Shown in pieces: positions 1-6,133 of a stretch of 6,943 nucleotides of DNA. The notes below the pieces were generated by a model. It was not told the origin of the DNA, did not search any database, and saw nothing but the letters and a program-made list of their open reading frames with translations. How positions within the stretch are numbered: the stretch's first letter is position 1; each line of letters starts with the position of its first letter. The position numbers and the translations under genes were made by a program. The DNA comes from Actinomycetales bacterium (lineage in GTDB: Bacteria > Actinomycetota > Actinomycetes > Actinomycetales > Dermabacteraceae), in assembly GCA_012799425.1 (NCBI GenBank), contig JAAZLF010000450.1, forward strand, positions 1 through 6,943. The letters are read 5' to 3'.

Positions 1-2145
1 CCCGGACGCGACCGGCCACAGGCCCGCCAGGTCGAGGAGCGAGGGATTCTCGCCGACGGACGGCACTCCGGAGACTGCGAGCAGCAGCTGCGGGTGACCC
101 AGGTAGATCGGCAGGTAGGGCGCGTGCAGTGCGAGGGAGGGCAGCAGCACCCACAGCAGGCGACGGCGCCGTCCGGGGGCGGCGATCGCGATCAGCCCTG
201 CCGCCACGGCGCCGAGCAGGACCAGGACGGGCTGCACAGCGCCGATGACCAGGAGCAGCAGGCCGCCGGCCGCGGCGGCGGAGACGCTCGCCTGCGAGAC
301 CTTGTGGGGCAGGCCGATCGCGCGCCCGAGTGCGAGGGCCAGCAGCGGGAGCAGCATGTGCACCAGCAGCAGGGGCCAGGCACCCACGGCCAGCCCGGTC
401 AGCAGGGAGGGAGACAGCGCCCACACCGTGGTGAGCACCAGGCGTGCACCGACCGCGCGGGTGATCGCGCCGGACGCCCACCACGCCAGCAGTGCGCTGA
501 CGGGCACCGCGGCGAAGACCAGGAGCTCGACCAGGACGTCGCCTCCCACAGGCAGATGGCCGAGCAGCCTGATCAGGGCATCCCCGGGGCCGCGCTCCCC
601 CAGCCCCCCGGGGATCCAGCTCGACCAGGCCGCGCCCCAGAGGTCCTGCCGGCTCTCGGGCATGGGACGAAGCCCGGGACCGGTGATGTCCCCCCGACCG
701 AAGAGCCCGCGCAGCGCGAAGATCCCGAGCGTCGTCGCGGCGAGGGCCACGACGACGGTCCAGACGATGTGGCGACCGTAGTCCGCGTCCTCGAGGCCGT
801 GGCGGGTCCCGGCGATCCCCCAGGTGGTGTAGCGGATGCGCCGCCGGCGGTCGTCGTCGGCGAAGAGGCGGCTCCAGGTGTCGTCGGCCCATCGCCGCAC
901 GCCTTCCCCGCGGGGGAGGTAGAGCGGGGCCAGGCGCCCGCGCGGGACGCGTGCGCCCCGGCGGTCGCGCCATCCGCGGGACAGGGCCCGCCGCACCCGG
1001 GGGACGACGGCGAGGGCGGCGCGGAGCTCCATCACGGCGATCCGCGGAGCGGAGGCCGCGATCGCGCCGAGCATCCGCAGCAGCGTCTCCAGCGGCAGCA
1101 GCACGAGCGTGAGCAGGGCGTGCAGGAGGCCGCGGTGCTTCAGCAGCGTCAGGATCTGCCCGGTGCGCTGCTCCTGGAGCCGGTCCAGGAGCGGTCGGGT
1201 GGGGTGCGGGTGCAGCACCCGGGCGGAGGCCTGGACCGCCACCCGCTCTCCCGAGCGCCAGATGCGACGGCACAGGTCGATCTCGGCCCAGGGCGTCGGC
1301 AGGTCGGGGTCCAGGCCCCCGACCTCACGCAGCGTCTGCTCCCGCACCAGCATGCCGGGCAGCGGGACGGCCAGGACGTCCTGCCTCCAGTCCGCCTGGC
1401 CCTGGTCGATCTCGCCGGGGTCGACCCCGGTGATGATCCGGCCGCCGTGGGTGAGGGTGAGGCCGACGTCGACGAGCGCGTCAGCGCTCTCCGCCGTGAG
1501 CGGCAGCCCCTCCTGCGGATCGGCGTGCCGGACGCGCTTGGTGCCGACCGCAGCGGTGTTCGGAGACACCTCGACGATCTCGAGCTGGCGTTCCAGCGCG
1601 TCGGTCCCCGGGGTCGCGCCGTCGACGACGAACCAGAGCCAGGACTCGCCTGCGGCGCCGTCGGCGGCGCCGATCCGTCGTCCGGGGCGGGAACGCTCCT
1701 CGCGCAGTCGCAGGGGCACCTGGGCGAGCTCTTCCGCGCGCTGGGTGCGCTCACGCTCGACCGCAGCGCTGTCGACCTCCCGGGCTCGGCGCCGCCGGGG
1801 CTGCGCGCGCTCCTGAGGCAGGTCTGCAGCGGTGGCGCCGCCAGTGGTGATCTGCGCCTCCGCGGCACCGGCGTCCGTGCCGCGGGCGAGCAGCTCGAGC
1901 ATCTCGCGGATCGCGCCCGAGCGGCTCACGGACGCCGAGATGGGCAGTATCTCGCCGATCGTGCCTGCGCTGAGATCCGCCTCGATCGCGTGGTGGACGT
2001 CGTCGGACAGATCCGAGGGAGCGACCACGACCGTCCGTTCAGGACGACGGGTCTGCGCGGACAGCGCGGTGCGCAGAGCATCGTGGGTGGCCGCAGTCGT
2101 CGCCCCGCTCAGCAGGACGACCGCGGTGATATGACGATCGCTCAC
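1..2145 (-). CDS. Large GT2-like glycosyltransferase with polytopic membrane domain (C-terminus beyond left edge)
   Basis: The reading frame is open from a GTG at 2145 to the window edge, giving 715 codons without a stop. Residues 1-90 look like a GT-A nucleotide-sugar domain start (ITAVVLLSG, then a helix and QTRRPERTVVV). Residues about 92-160 are a charged, Arg/Glu/Ala-rich insert. The fold resumes at WLWFVVDG (169-176), continues with AAVGTKRVRH (198-207) and PGMLVREQTLREVGGLD (263-279), and reaches the acceptor-side motif WAEIDLCRRIWRSGERV (286-302). Hydrophobic stretches follow at about 340-365, 460-480, 536-556, 570-606, 622-656 and 662-682, so the protein is multi-pass. The expected role is sugar transfer to a lipid-linked or cell-wall glycan at the cytoplasmic membrane, but donor and acceptor are unknown. 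The start is confined because whiB's TGA (2160-2158) lies in the same frame just upstream. No strong Shine-Dalgarno precedes it, which suggests coupling to whiB. The usual Asp-Asp of the GT2 donor site appears altered. Family assignment is good; specific activity is unknown. Confidence 0.85.
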   Translation of the reverse strand, partial: MSDRHITAVVLLSGATTAATHDALRTALSAQTRRPERTVVVAPSDLSDDVHHAIEADLSAGTIGEILPISASVSRSGAIREMLELLARGTDAGAAEAQITTGGATAADLPQERAQPRRRRAREVDSAAVERERTQRAEELAQVPLRLREERSRPGRRIGAADGAAGESWLWFVVDGATPGTDALERQLEIVEVSPNTAAVGTKRVRHADPQEGLPLTAESADALVDVGLTLTHGGRIITGVDPGEIDQGQADWRQDVLAVPLPGMLVREQTLREVGGLDPDLPTPWAEIDLCRRIWRSGERVAVQASARVLHPHPTRPLLDRLQEQRTGQILTLLKHRGLLHALLTLVLLPLETLLRMLGAIAASAPRIAVMELRAALAVVPRVRRALSRGWRDRRGARVPRGRLAPLYLPRGEGVRRWADDTWSRLFADDDRRRRIRYTTWGIAGTRHGLEDADYGRHIVWTVVVALAATTLGIFALRGLFGRGDITGPGLRPMPESRQDLWGAAWSSWIPGGLGERGPGDALIRLLGHLPVGGDVLVELLVFAAVPVSALLAWWASGAITRAVGARLVLTTVWALSPSLLTGLAVGAWPLLLVHMLLPLLALALGRAIGLPHKVSQASVSAAAAGGLLLLVIGAVQPVLVLLGAVAAGLIAIAAPGRRRRLLWVLLPSLALHAPYLPIYLGHPQLLLAVSGVPSVGENPSLLDLAGLWPVASG

Positions 2146-2157
2146 CGGGGAAGGATG

Positions 2158-2457
2158 TCAGACCACCCGGCGCTTGAGCTTGCGACGCTCGCGCTCGGAC
2201 AGCCCGCCCCAGATCCCGAAGCGCTCATCGTTCTCGAGGGCATACTCGAGGCACTCGGCACGCACCTCGCAGGAGACGCAGACCTTCTTGGCCTCGCGCG
2301 TGGATCCGCCCTTCTCGGGGAAGAACGCCTCCGGGTCGGTCTGCGCGCACAGCGCACGCTCCTGCCAGGTCAGCTCGGCCTCGTCGGAGTCCTGCCCGGC
2401 GAGGTCGAGCAGAGTCAGCTCTGCACGCGTGTCATCATCGACCCGTTCCTCGTCCAT
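2158..2457 (-). CDS. whiB: WhiB-family [4Fe-4S] transcriptional regulator, WhiB2/WhmD type
   Basis: A 99-residue protein with all WhiB hallmarks. The four cluster-ligating cysteines are C37, C60, C63 and C69 (C-x22-C-x2-C-x5-C). They are followed by the turn motif GIWGG (81-85) and a basic tail, ERERRKLKRR, for DNA contact. The first 30 residues are rich in Asp/Glu. WhiB proteins carry a redox- and NO-sensitive 4Fe-4S cluster and act with the principal sigma factor. The mycobacterial WhiB2/WhmD and Streptomyces WhiB subgroup controls septation and sporulation, and the WQERALC...DPEAFFPEKGGSTREAK stretch matches that subgroup as I recall it. I chose the ATG at 2457 because GGAAGGA ends 9 nt upstream and because it gives a normal family length. 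The frame could extend to an ATG at 2520, but that overlaps the promoter-like region and has no ribosome site. The glycosyltransferase begins 12 nt downstream of the stop, so the two are probably cotranscribed. Confidence 0.96.
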   Translation of the reverse strand: MDEERVDDDTRAELTLLDLAGQDSDEAELTWQERALCAQTDPEAFFPEKGGSTREAKKVCVSCEVRAECLEYALENDERFGIWGGLSERERRKLKRRVV

Positions 2458-2466
2458 GGCCACCAA

Positions 2467-2473
2467 TCCTTCC
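2467..2473 (-). promoter_or_regulatory. Ribosome binding site of whiB
   Basis: GGAAGGA on the minus strand lies 9 nt before the ATG at 2457. It decides between this start and the longer in-frame ATG at 2520. Confidence 0.7.
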
Positions 2474-2495
2474 ACTGCATAAGTTGACCACCGAA

Positions 2496-2509
2496 GGCCC
2501 GTCTGGGCC
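2496..2509 (-). other. Small GC hairpin in the presumed whiB leader
   Basis: GGCCC and GGGCC form a perfect 5-bp stem around a 4-nt loop, just downstream of the proposed whiB -10 region. It would sit at or near the 5' end of the transcript. It has no U-tract, so it is not a terminator. It may be chance in GC-rich DNA, or it may stabilise the leader. Confidence 0.3.
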
Positions 2510-2512
2510 CTA

Positions 2513-2530
2513 AAGTACACCGGTGTAGTT
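2513..2530. promoter_or_regulatory. 18-bp near-perfect palindrome in the divergent whiB/cofE control region (candidate operator)
   Basis: AAGTACACCGGTGTAGTT has a perfect 12-bp core, TACACCGGTGTA (2516-2527), and two more complementary pairs outside a single mismatch, so eight of nine half-site positions pair. It sits in the only sizeable intergenic gap of the window, in locally AT-richer sequence, and overlaps the candidate whiB -10. Dyads of this size usually bind dimeric regulators. I do not recognise the motif as belonging to a named factor. Confidence 0.5.
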
Positions 2531-2535
2531 ATGGT
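2530..2535 (+). promoter_or_regulatory. Weak candidate -10 for cofE
   Basis: TATGGT fits the actinobacterial TANNNT pattern and lies at the right edge of the palindrome, about 65 nt before the cofE start. No good -35 is found 16-19 nt upstream; TTGACC at 2484-2489 is too far away. Some promoter must lie in 2458-2599 because cofE is the first plus-strand gene here. Confidence 0.2.
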
Positions 2536-2589
2536 CCGTCAAGCGGCACCGGCGCGTCGCCTTGCATGTCGCATCCGAATCACAGTCCT

Positions 2590-2595
2590 GGGAGG
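2590..2595 (+). promoter_or_regulatory. Ribosome binding site of cofE
   Basis: GGGAGG lies 4 nt before the GTG at 2600. It supports that start over the in-frame ATG at 2531, which has no purine-rich sequence before it and would add 23 non-conserved residues. Confidence 0.65.
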
Positions 2596-2599
2596 CCCC

Positions 2600-3694
2600 G
2601 TGCCCGTCGTCGAACCGCCCTCGCAGAGGGCTCCGCGCCGCAGCGCCCCCAGTGTCGCCGTGCTGCCCGTCACCGGGCTGGGCGAGGTGCGGGACGGGGA
2701 CGATCTCGCGGCGCAGCTCGCCGAGGCGCTGAAGCCGCTCGCTCCGCAGGACGGGGACGTGCTGTGCGTCTCCACGAAGATCGTCTCCAAGGCGCTGGGG
2801 CTGCGGGTCCACCCGCACCAGCGCGACGAGGCGATCCGCTCCGCCGCGGTGCGGACCGTCGCCCGGCGCCTGCACACCCACCAGGTCACCTCGGTCGTGC
2901 AGATCCCGTCCGGGCCGGTCATGGCCGCAGCCGGCGTCGACTCCTCCAACGCTCCCGACGGCCCGCTGCTGCTGCCCGAGGACCCCGACGCCTGCGCGCG
3001 GGCCCTGCGCGACCACCTGGTCGGTGCGCTGGGGGTCGAGCTGGGCGTGCTGCTGACCGACACCTCCTCGCGCATCTGGCGGGTGGGCGTCGGGGACATC
3101 GCTCTCGGCGCCGCCGGGGTGGCCGCGCTCCAGGACCTGCGCGGAGGCACCGACGCCGACGGGCGGCCGCTGACGGTCACGGTGAGGAACCTCGCCGACG
3201 AGCTCTCCGCCGCCGCGGATCTGGTCAAGGGCAAGTCCAGCGGCGTCCCCGCCGCCCTGGTGCGGGGCGTGCCCGCGGCGACCGCGGCCGACGTCCCTGC
3301 GCGCGAGCTGTCCCGCACCGGCCCGGAGGACTGGTTCCGCCGCCCCAGCCTGGAGTCCGTGTGGGAGGCTCTGGGCCTGCGCGCGGAGCAGGAGCCGATC
3401 GCACGGATGTCTCCCGAGCCCGCACCGGAGCGGATCGCCCGCGCAGTCGCCGTGGCCTCGGTGGCCCGCTGCGGGCAGCAGGGCTACCAGGCCACAGCAC
3501 GAGTTCGGACCCGTGCGGACGGCGACCCGTCTATCGTGGTGGAGGCGGCAGGCGACTCGACGGAGGCGCTGATCGACGCGGCGACGCTCGCCGAGCGGGT
3601 CCGCACGGCACTGGGCGCGGAATCCCTCGCCGCCGCGCTGCCGGAGGTCTCCGTGGAGATCTTCGTCCCCGACCCTCAGGAGGACCTGACATGA
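2600..3694 (+). CDS. cofE: CofE/FbiB-type coenzyme F420-0:L-glutamate ligase domain protein
   Basis: A 364-residue protein with a GTG start. Residues about 18-225 follow the CofE domain order: VLPVTGLGEVRDGDDLAAQL, then DVLCVSTKIVSKALG (53-67), AAAGVDSSNAPDG (109-121) with LLLPEDPDACARALR, TDTSSRIWR (153-161), DIALGAAGV (166-174), and ADELSAAADLVKGKSSGVP (199-217) ending in ALVRG. CofE ligases use GTP to add glutamate to F420-0. The conserved Asp residues at AGVD (114) and TD (154) are retained. Mycobacterial FbiB, as I recall it, reads GRAWRNGQTD in the central loop; here this is SRIWRVGVGD. The last 140 residues show no nitroreductase signature, unlike FbiB (about 450 residues), yet the protein is longer than archaeal CofE (about 250). 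No cofD/fbiA is adjacent. The stop overlaps the next gene's start. The CofE fold is secure; the substrate in this organism is less certain. Confidence 0.85.
   Translation: MPVVEPPSQRAPRRSAPSVAVLPVTGLGEVRDGDDLAAQLAEALKPLAPQDGDVLCVSTKIVSKALGLRVHPHQRDEAIRSAAVRTVARRLHTHQVTSVVQIPSGPVMAAAGVDSSNAPDGPLLLPEDPDACARALRDHLVGALGVELGVLLTDTSSRIWRVGVGDIALGAAGVAALQDLRGGTDADGRPLTVTVRNLADELSAAADLVKGKSSGVPAALVRGVPAATAADVPARELSRTGPEDWFRRPSLESVWEALGLRAEQEPIARMSPEPAPERIARAVAVASVARCGQQGYQATARVRTRADGDPSIVVEAAGDSTEALIDAATLAERVRTALGAESLAAALPEVSVEIFVPDPQEDLT
3678..3694 (+). promoter_or_regulatory. Translational coupling site: AGGAGG and ATGA overlap
   Basis: A consensus AGGAGG (3678-3683) inside the end of cofE lies 7 nt before the ATG at 3691, and that ATG overlaps the cofE TGA as ATGA. 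Ribosomes ending cofE can restart directly, so the two proteins should be made together. Confidence 0.8.
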
Positions 3695-4404
3695 GCGACC
3701 GCCACGCACCGGAGAACACCGGCGAACAGCTCCTCCGAGCCCTCGGGGCGATGGGCCCGAATCCCGCTCTGGCCTGGTACGGAGAGGCCGGCCGGATCGA
3801 GCTGTCCGGTCATGTGCTGGCGAACTGGGTGATCAAGACCATCGGGCACCTCCACGACGAGATCGCGCTCGAGCCCGGCGAGCTCGTGGTGCTCGACCTG
3901 CCGAGTCATTGGAAGCGCCTGGTGCTGGCGCTGGCGGCGTGGGCCCTGGGAGCCGAGGTGACCGTGCTCGACCGGGAGGCGGAGCAGGACAGCGCACAGC
4001 TCCCGGCCGGTTCCGACGAGCCGCGCGTGGTCGCCACCGACCGGCCCGACTCCGCCCTGGCCCGCTCCGCCGACGAGGTGCTCGCACTCGCAGCGGTCTC
4101 GCTGTCTCCCCGCTTCGACGGCGAGCTGCCGCCGCTGGCCCATGACTGGCTCAGCGAGGTCCGAGGCAGCTCCGACCAGCTCGGCGTGGCGCTCCCCGCC
4201 TGGAGCGGACCCGCTGCCCTGGCGCCGCCCACGGATTCCGCCGCGACCGTGCCGCGGGTGCTCATGAGGGAGGACGGTCTGCCCTCGGCCCCGCAGGTCC
4301 TGGCCATCCTGCTGGCCGGCGGCGGGATCGTCGTGCCCAGCAGCGCGGTGACCGACCGACAGGCGCAGGAGGAGGGCGTGACCGGCCGGTTCCCGCAGCT
4401 CTGA
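3691..4404 (+). CDS. TIGR03089-type actinobacterial protein, truncated AMP-binding-like fold
   Basis: A 237-residue protein. Residues about 25-95 resemble the N-terminal part of ANL adenylating enzymes: ALAWYGEAGRIELSGHVLAN, then LEPGELVVLDLPSHWKRLVL, then ALAAWALGAEVTVLD. This follows the usual path of start of fold, GD-V-LP-N, and LA-GA-V-LD. After an Asp/Ala-rich middle, the end QVLAILLAGGGIVV resembles the LLAGG strand that follows the ATP loop in ANL proteins. No Ser/Thr/Gly-rich P-loop (TSGTTGxPK) is present, and the length is under half of a normal ligase, so adenylation activity is unlikely. Length and composition match the Actinobacteria-restricted family TIGR03089, to which I believe M. 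tuberculosis Rv3268 belongs. The function of that family is unknown to me. The gene is cotranslated with cofE. It ends 10 nt before the convergent ATPase gene. Confidence 0.8.
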   Translation: MSDRHAPENTGEQLLRALGAMGPNPALAWYGEAGRIELSGHVLANWVIKTIGHLHDEIALEPGELVVLDLPSHWKRLVLALAAWALGAEVTVLDREAEQDSAQLPAGSDEPRVVATDRPDSALARSADEVLALAAVSLSPRFDGELPPLAHDWLSEVRGSSDQLGVALPAWSGPAALAPPTDSAATVPRVLMREDGLPSAPQVLAILLAGGGIVVPSSAVTDRQAQEEGVTGRFPQL

Positions 4405-4414
4405 GGGCCGCCGA

Positions 4415-5185
4415 TCAGCTGGCGCGCAGAGTCGCGACCGCCTCGGTGGGGTCGCCGTCGAAGATCGTCCTGCCCTTGCGCAGCACCACGATGCGGGTGC
4501 ACAGGCGCTCGAGCATCTCCAGCTCGTGGGAGACGACCACCATGGTGCGTCCCGCCTTCTGCAGCTCGCGGATCCGCTCGAGGCACTTGCGCTGGAAGGG
4601 CTCGTCGCCCACTGAGAGGATCTCGTCGACCAGGAAGATGTCCGGCTCGGTATGCACCGCGACCGAGAACGCCAGGCGCAGGAACATCCCGGAGCTGTAG
4701 TACTTCACGTCGGTGTCGATGAAGTCCTCGATCTCGCTGAACGCGACGATCTCGTCGAACTTCGCCTCGATCTGCTCCCGGGTCATCCCGAGGATCGCGC
4801 CGTTGAGGTAGACGTTCTCCCGCCCGGAGAGGTCCGGGTGGAAGCCGGCCCCCACCTCGATCAGCCCCGCCACGCGCCCCTGCAGGAGCACCCGGCCGGT
4901 ATCGGGGTACAGCACCCCGGAGATCGTCTTGAGCAGGGTGGACTTCCCCGAGCCGTTGAAGCCGATCAGGCCCACCGTCTCCCCCGCGTGCACCGTGAGG
5001 TCCACGTCATCGAGCGCGAGGAAGGTGTCGGCCAGCTTCTTGCGCTGCAGCGCCGAGAACACCAGCTCCTTGAGCGAGTGGTCGTGCCGGAGAGAGAACT
5101 CCTTGGTGACGTGCTCGATGCGCACCATCTCGCGGTCGGTGGGGACCGCGGCGGATTCGGGCACGGAGTCGATGTGCGGACTCAT
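4415..5185 (-). CDS. wzt: Polysaccharide-export ABC transporter ATP-binding protein (Wzt/TagH/RfbE type)
   Basis: A 256-residue nucleotide-binding subunit that powers export of an undecaprenyl-linked polymer. It has Walker A GFNGSGKST (75-83), the subfamily block GAGFHPDLSGRENVYLNG (112-129), a variant signature YYSSGM (162-167) in place of LSGGQ, Walker B DIFLVDE (182-188) followed by SVGD, and the H-loop VVSHE with His220. The YSSGM and HPDLSGREN motifs are typical of O-antigen, teichoic acid and galactan exporters rather than drug or nutrient pumps. The protein ends soon after the ATPase core, so it lacks the C-terminal glycan-binding domain of long Wzt proteins. The ATG at 5185 is preceded by GGGGAG with 7-nt spacing; a later in-frame ATG (residue 20) lacks that support. 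The permease stop lies 13 nt upstream, so the two subunits are cotranscribed. Confidence 0.95.
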   Translation of the reverse strand: MSPHIDSVPESAAVPTDREMVRIEHVTKEFSLRHDHSLKELVFSALQRKKLADTFLALDDVDLTVHAGETVGLIGFNGSGKSTLLKTISGVLYPDTGRVLLQGRVAGLIEVGAGFHPDLSGRENVYLNGAILGMTREQIEAKFDEIVAFSEIEDFIDTDVKYYSSGMFLRLAFSVAVHTEPDIFLVDEILSVGDEPFQRKCLERIRELQKAGRTMVVVSHELEMLERLCTRIVVLRKGRTIFDGDPTEAVATLRAS

Positions 5186-5192
5186 CGTCGCG

Positions 5193-5198
5193 CTCCCC
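5193..5198 (-). promoter_or_regulatory. Ribosome binding site of wzt
   Basis: GGGGAG immediately follows the permease stop codon (5201-5199) and lies 7 nt before the ATPase ATG at 5185. Confidence 0.65.
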
Positions 5199-6119
5199 TC
5201 ACAGTTCCTGGGCGAAGCGTCGCTTCGCCCGCTCGAAGACCACGGTGCCGATCACGAAGGTCACCACCGCGATCAGGAGGCCCGCCCACCACAGTCCGAA
5301 CGGCTCACCCGGCGACCGCAGCCAGGGCTCCGCCTCGATGGACTCGACCACCGGCCGCGAGTACCGCCAGAACGCGGTGTGGAAGAGCTCCACCACGATG
5401 GTCAGAGGGTTGAGCTGATACAGCCACCACCAGAGGGTGCCGCCGATCTGCTCCTGCACCATCGAGATGCGGTACAGCACCGGCGAGAGCCAGGTGGCGA
5501 CCATGACGATGAGATCCACGAAGTTCTCGACGTCCCGGAAGGCGGCGTTCAGCGCGGCCGTCAGCATCCCCAGTCCCATCGTGAACACCACCAGGATGAT
5601 GACGCCCAGGACGAAGGCTATCGCCGCGGTGGTCGAGGGGAGCCAGCCGAAGATCAGCGCCCCGATCACGAGCACCACCAGCTGGGGCAGGAAGTGGACC
5701 ATCGCCACGATCATGCTCGCCCAGGGGAAGAGCTCGCTGGGCAGATAGATCTTGGAGACCAGCGCCTGGTTGCCCGTGATCGAGCGGGTGGCGTTGCCGA
5801 ACACCTCGCCGAAGAGGTTGATCACCACGATGCCGCTGAACAGGTACACCGCGTAGGCCGGGGTGTCCCGCTGCAGCTGCAGGAAGACGCCCAGCGCGAT
5901 GTAGAAGACGGTGAACTGGACCGCCGGCTTGACGTAGCTCCACACCATCCCCAGGGCGCTGCCGCGGTAGCGCACCCGCAGCTCCTTGCGCACCAGCAGG
6001 CGCAGCAGGAAGCTCTCCCGGATCGGGTTCAGCCAGCCCGCGTCCTGCCCGGGAGCACGCCATCCGGCGGCCTGCTCCTGGCGCGTGGGAAGCCGTCCTC
6101 GGGCCCCGGACGCGCTCAC
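5199..6119 (-). CDS. wzm: Polysaccharide-export ABC transporter permease (Wzm/TagG/RfbD type)
   Basis: A 306-residue ABC-2 type membrane subunit that forms the channel for a lipid-linked glycan. The N-terminal 35 residues are cytoplasmic and hydrophilic. The family motif KELRVRYRGSALGMVWSYVK (45-64) leads into the first membrane span, about 58-80. Further spans lie at about 91-110, 131-159, 163-190, 199-220 and 276-296, making six, the usual number. The re-entrant region LNPLTIVVELFH (236-247) before the last span is typical of Wzm/TagG. A short basic tail follows. The GTG start overlaps the upstream glycosyltransferase stop as GTGA, with GGAGG 9 nt upstream. The partner ATPase follows at once. 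In mycobacteria the Rv3783/Rv3781 pair of this type is linked to galactan export and flanks glfT1. The GlfT2-like neighbour here points the same way. Confidence 0.95.
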   Translation of the reverse strand: MSASGARGRLPTRQEQAAGWRAPGQDAGWLNPIRESFLLRLLVRKELRVRYRGSALGMVWSYVKPAVQFTVFYIALGVFLQLQRDTPAYAVYLFSGIVVINLFGEVFGNATRSITGNQALVSKIYLPSELFPWASMIVAMVHFLPQLVVLVIGALIFGWLPSTTAAIAFVLGVIILVVFTMGLGMLTAALNAAFRDVENFVDLIVMVATWLSPVLYRISMVQEQIGGTLWWWLYQLNPLTIVVELFHTAFWRYSRPVVESIEAEPWLRSPGEPFGLWWAGLLIAVVTFVIGTVVFERAKRRFAQEL

Positions 6120-6133
6120 GCCGCGGTGCCTCC
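6116..6133 (-). promoter_or_regulatory. GTGA stop/start overlap and ribosome site of wzm
   Basis: GGAGG (6133-6129) lies 9 nt before the permease GTG (6119-6117), which shares four bases with the upstream TGA (6118-6116). This implies coupled translation of glycosyltransferase and permease. Confidence 0.7.

Larger units (their letters stand above)
2512..2542 (-). promoter_or_regulatory. Candidate promoter of whiB
   Basis: On the minus strand TTGACG (2542-2537) matches the -35 consensus TTGACA at five of six positions. Downstream, TACTTT (2517-2512) follows with a 19-nt spacer, or TGTACT (2519-2514) with 17 nt. Neither -10 is strong. The implied leader is about 45-50 nt. Both -10 choices overlap the palindrome at 2513-2530, so a factor bound there could block or modulate this promoter. 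This is predicted by eye only. Confidence 0.4.

Noticed and set aside
2424..2436. GACAC (WhiA-like box) on the minus strand near the whiB start
   Set aside because: It lies within the whiB coding sequence as a single pentamer, which is expected by chance.
94..2487. A 797-codon open frame on the plus strand
   Set aside because: It is antisense to the glycosyltransferase and whiB. Its translation is Gly/Gln/Arg/Pro-rich without domains, while the opposite strand gives clear WhiB and GT2 motifs. Such frames are common in GC-rich DNA.
2458..2520. Longer whiB start at the ATG at 2520
   Set aside because: It has no ribosome site, lies inside the palindrome/promoter area and adds 21 residues not typical of the family. 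The ATG at 2457 has a good GGAAGGA.
2531..2599. Longer cofE start at the ATG at 2531
   Set aside because: It has no Shine-Dalgarno and the added residues are not CofE-like. GGGAGG precedes the GTG at 2600.
2131..3705. The glycosyltransferase and the TIGR03089-type protein both begin (M/V)SDRH
   Set aside because: The shared five residues are followed by unrelated sequence and differ at silent codon positions. Coincidence is the simplest reading.
2510..3709. A 399-codon open frame on the minus strand
   Set aside because: It is a shadow of the CofE gene, with low-complexity His/Gly/Arg/Asp content and no motif.
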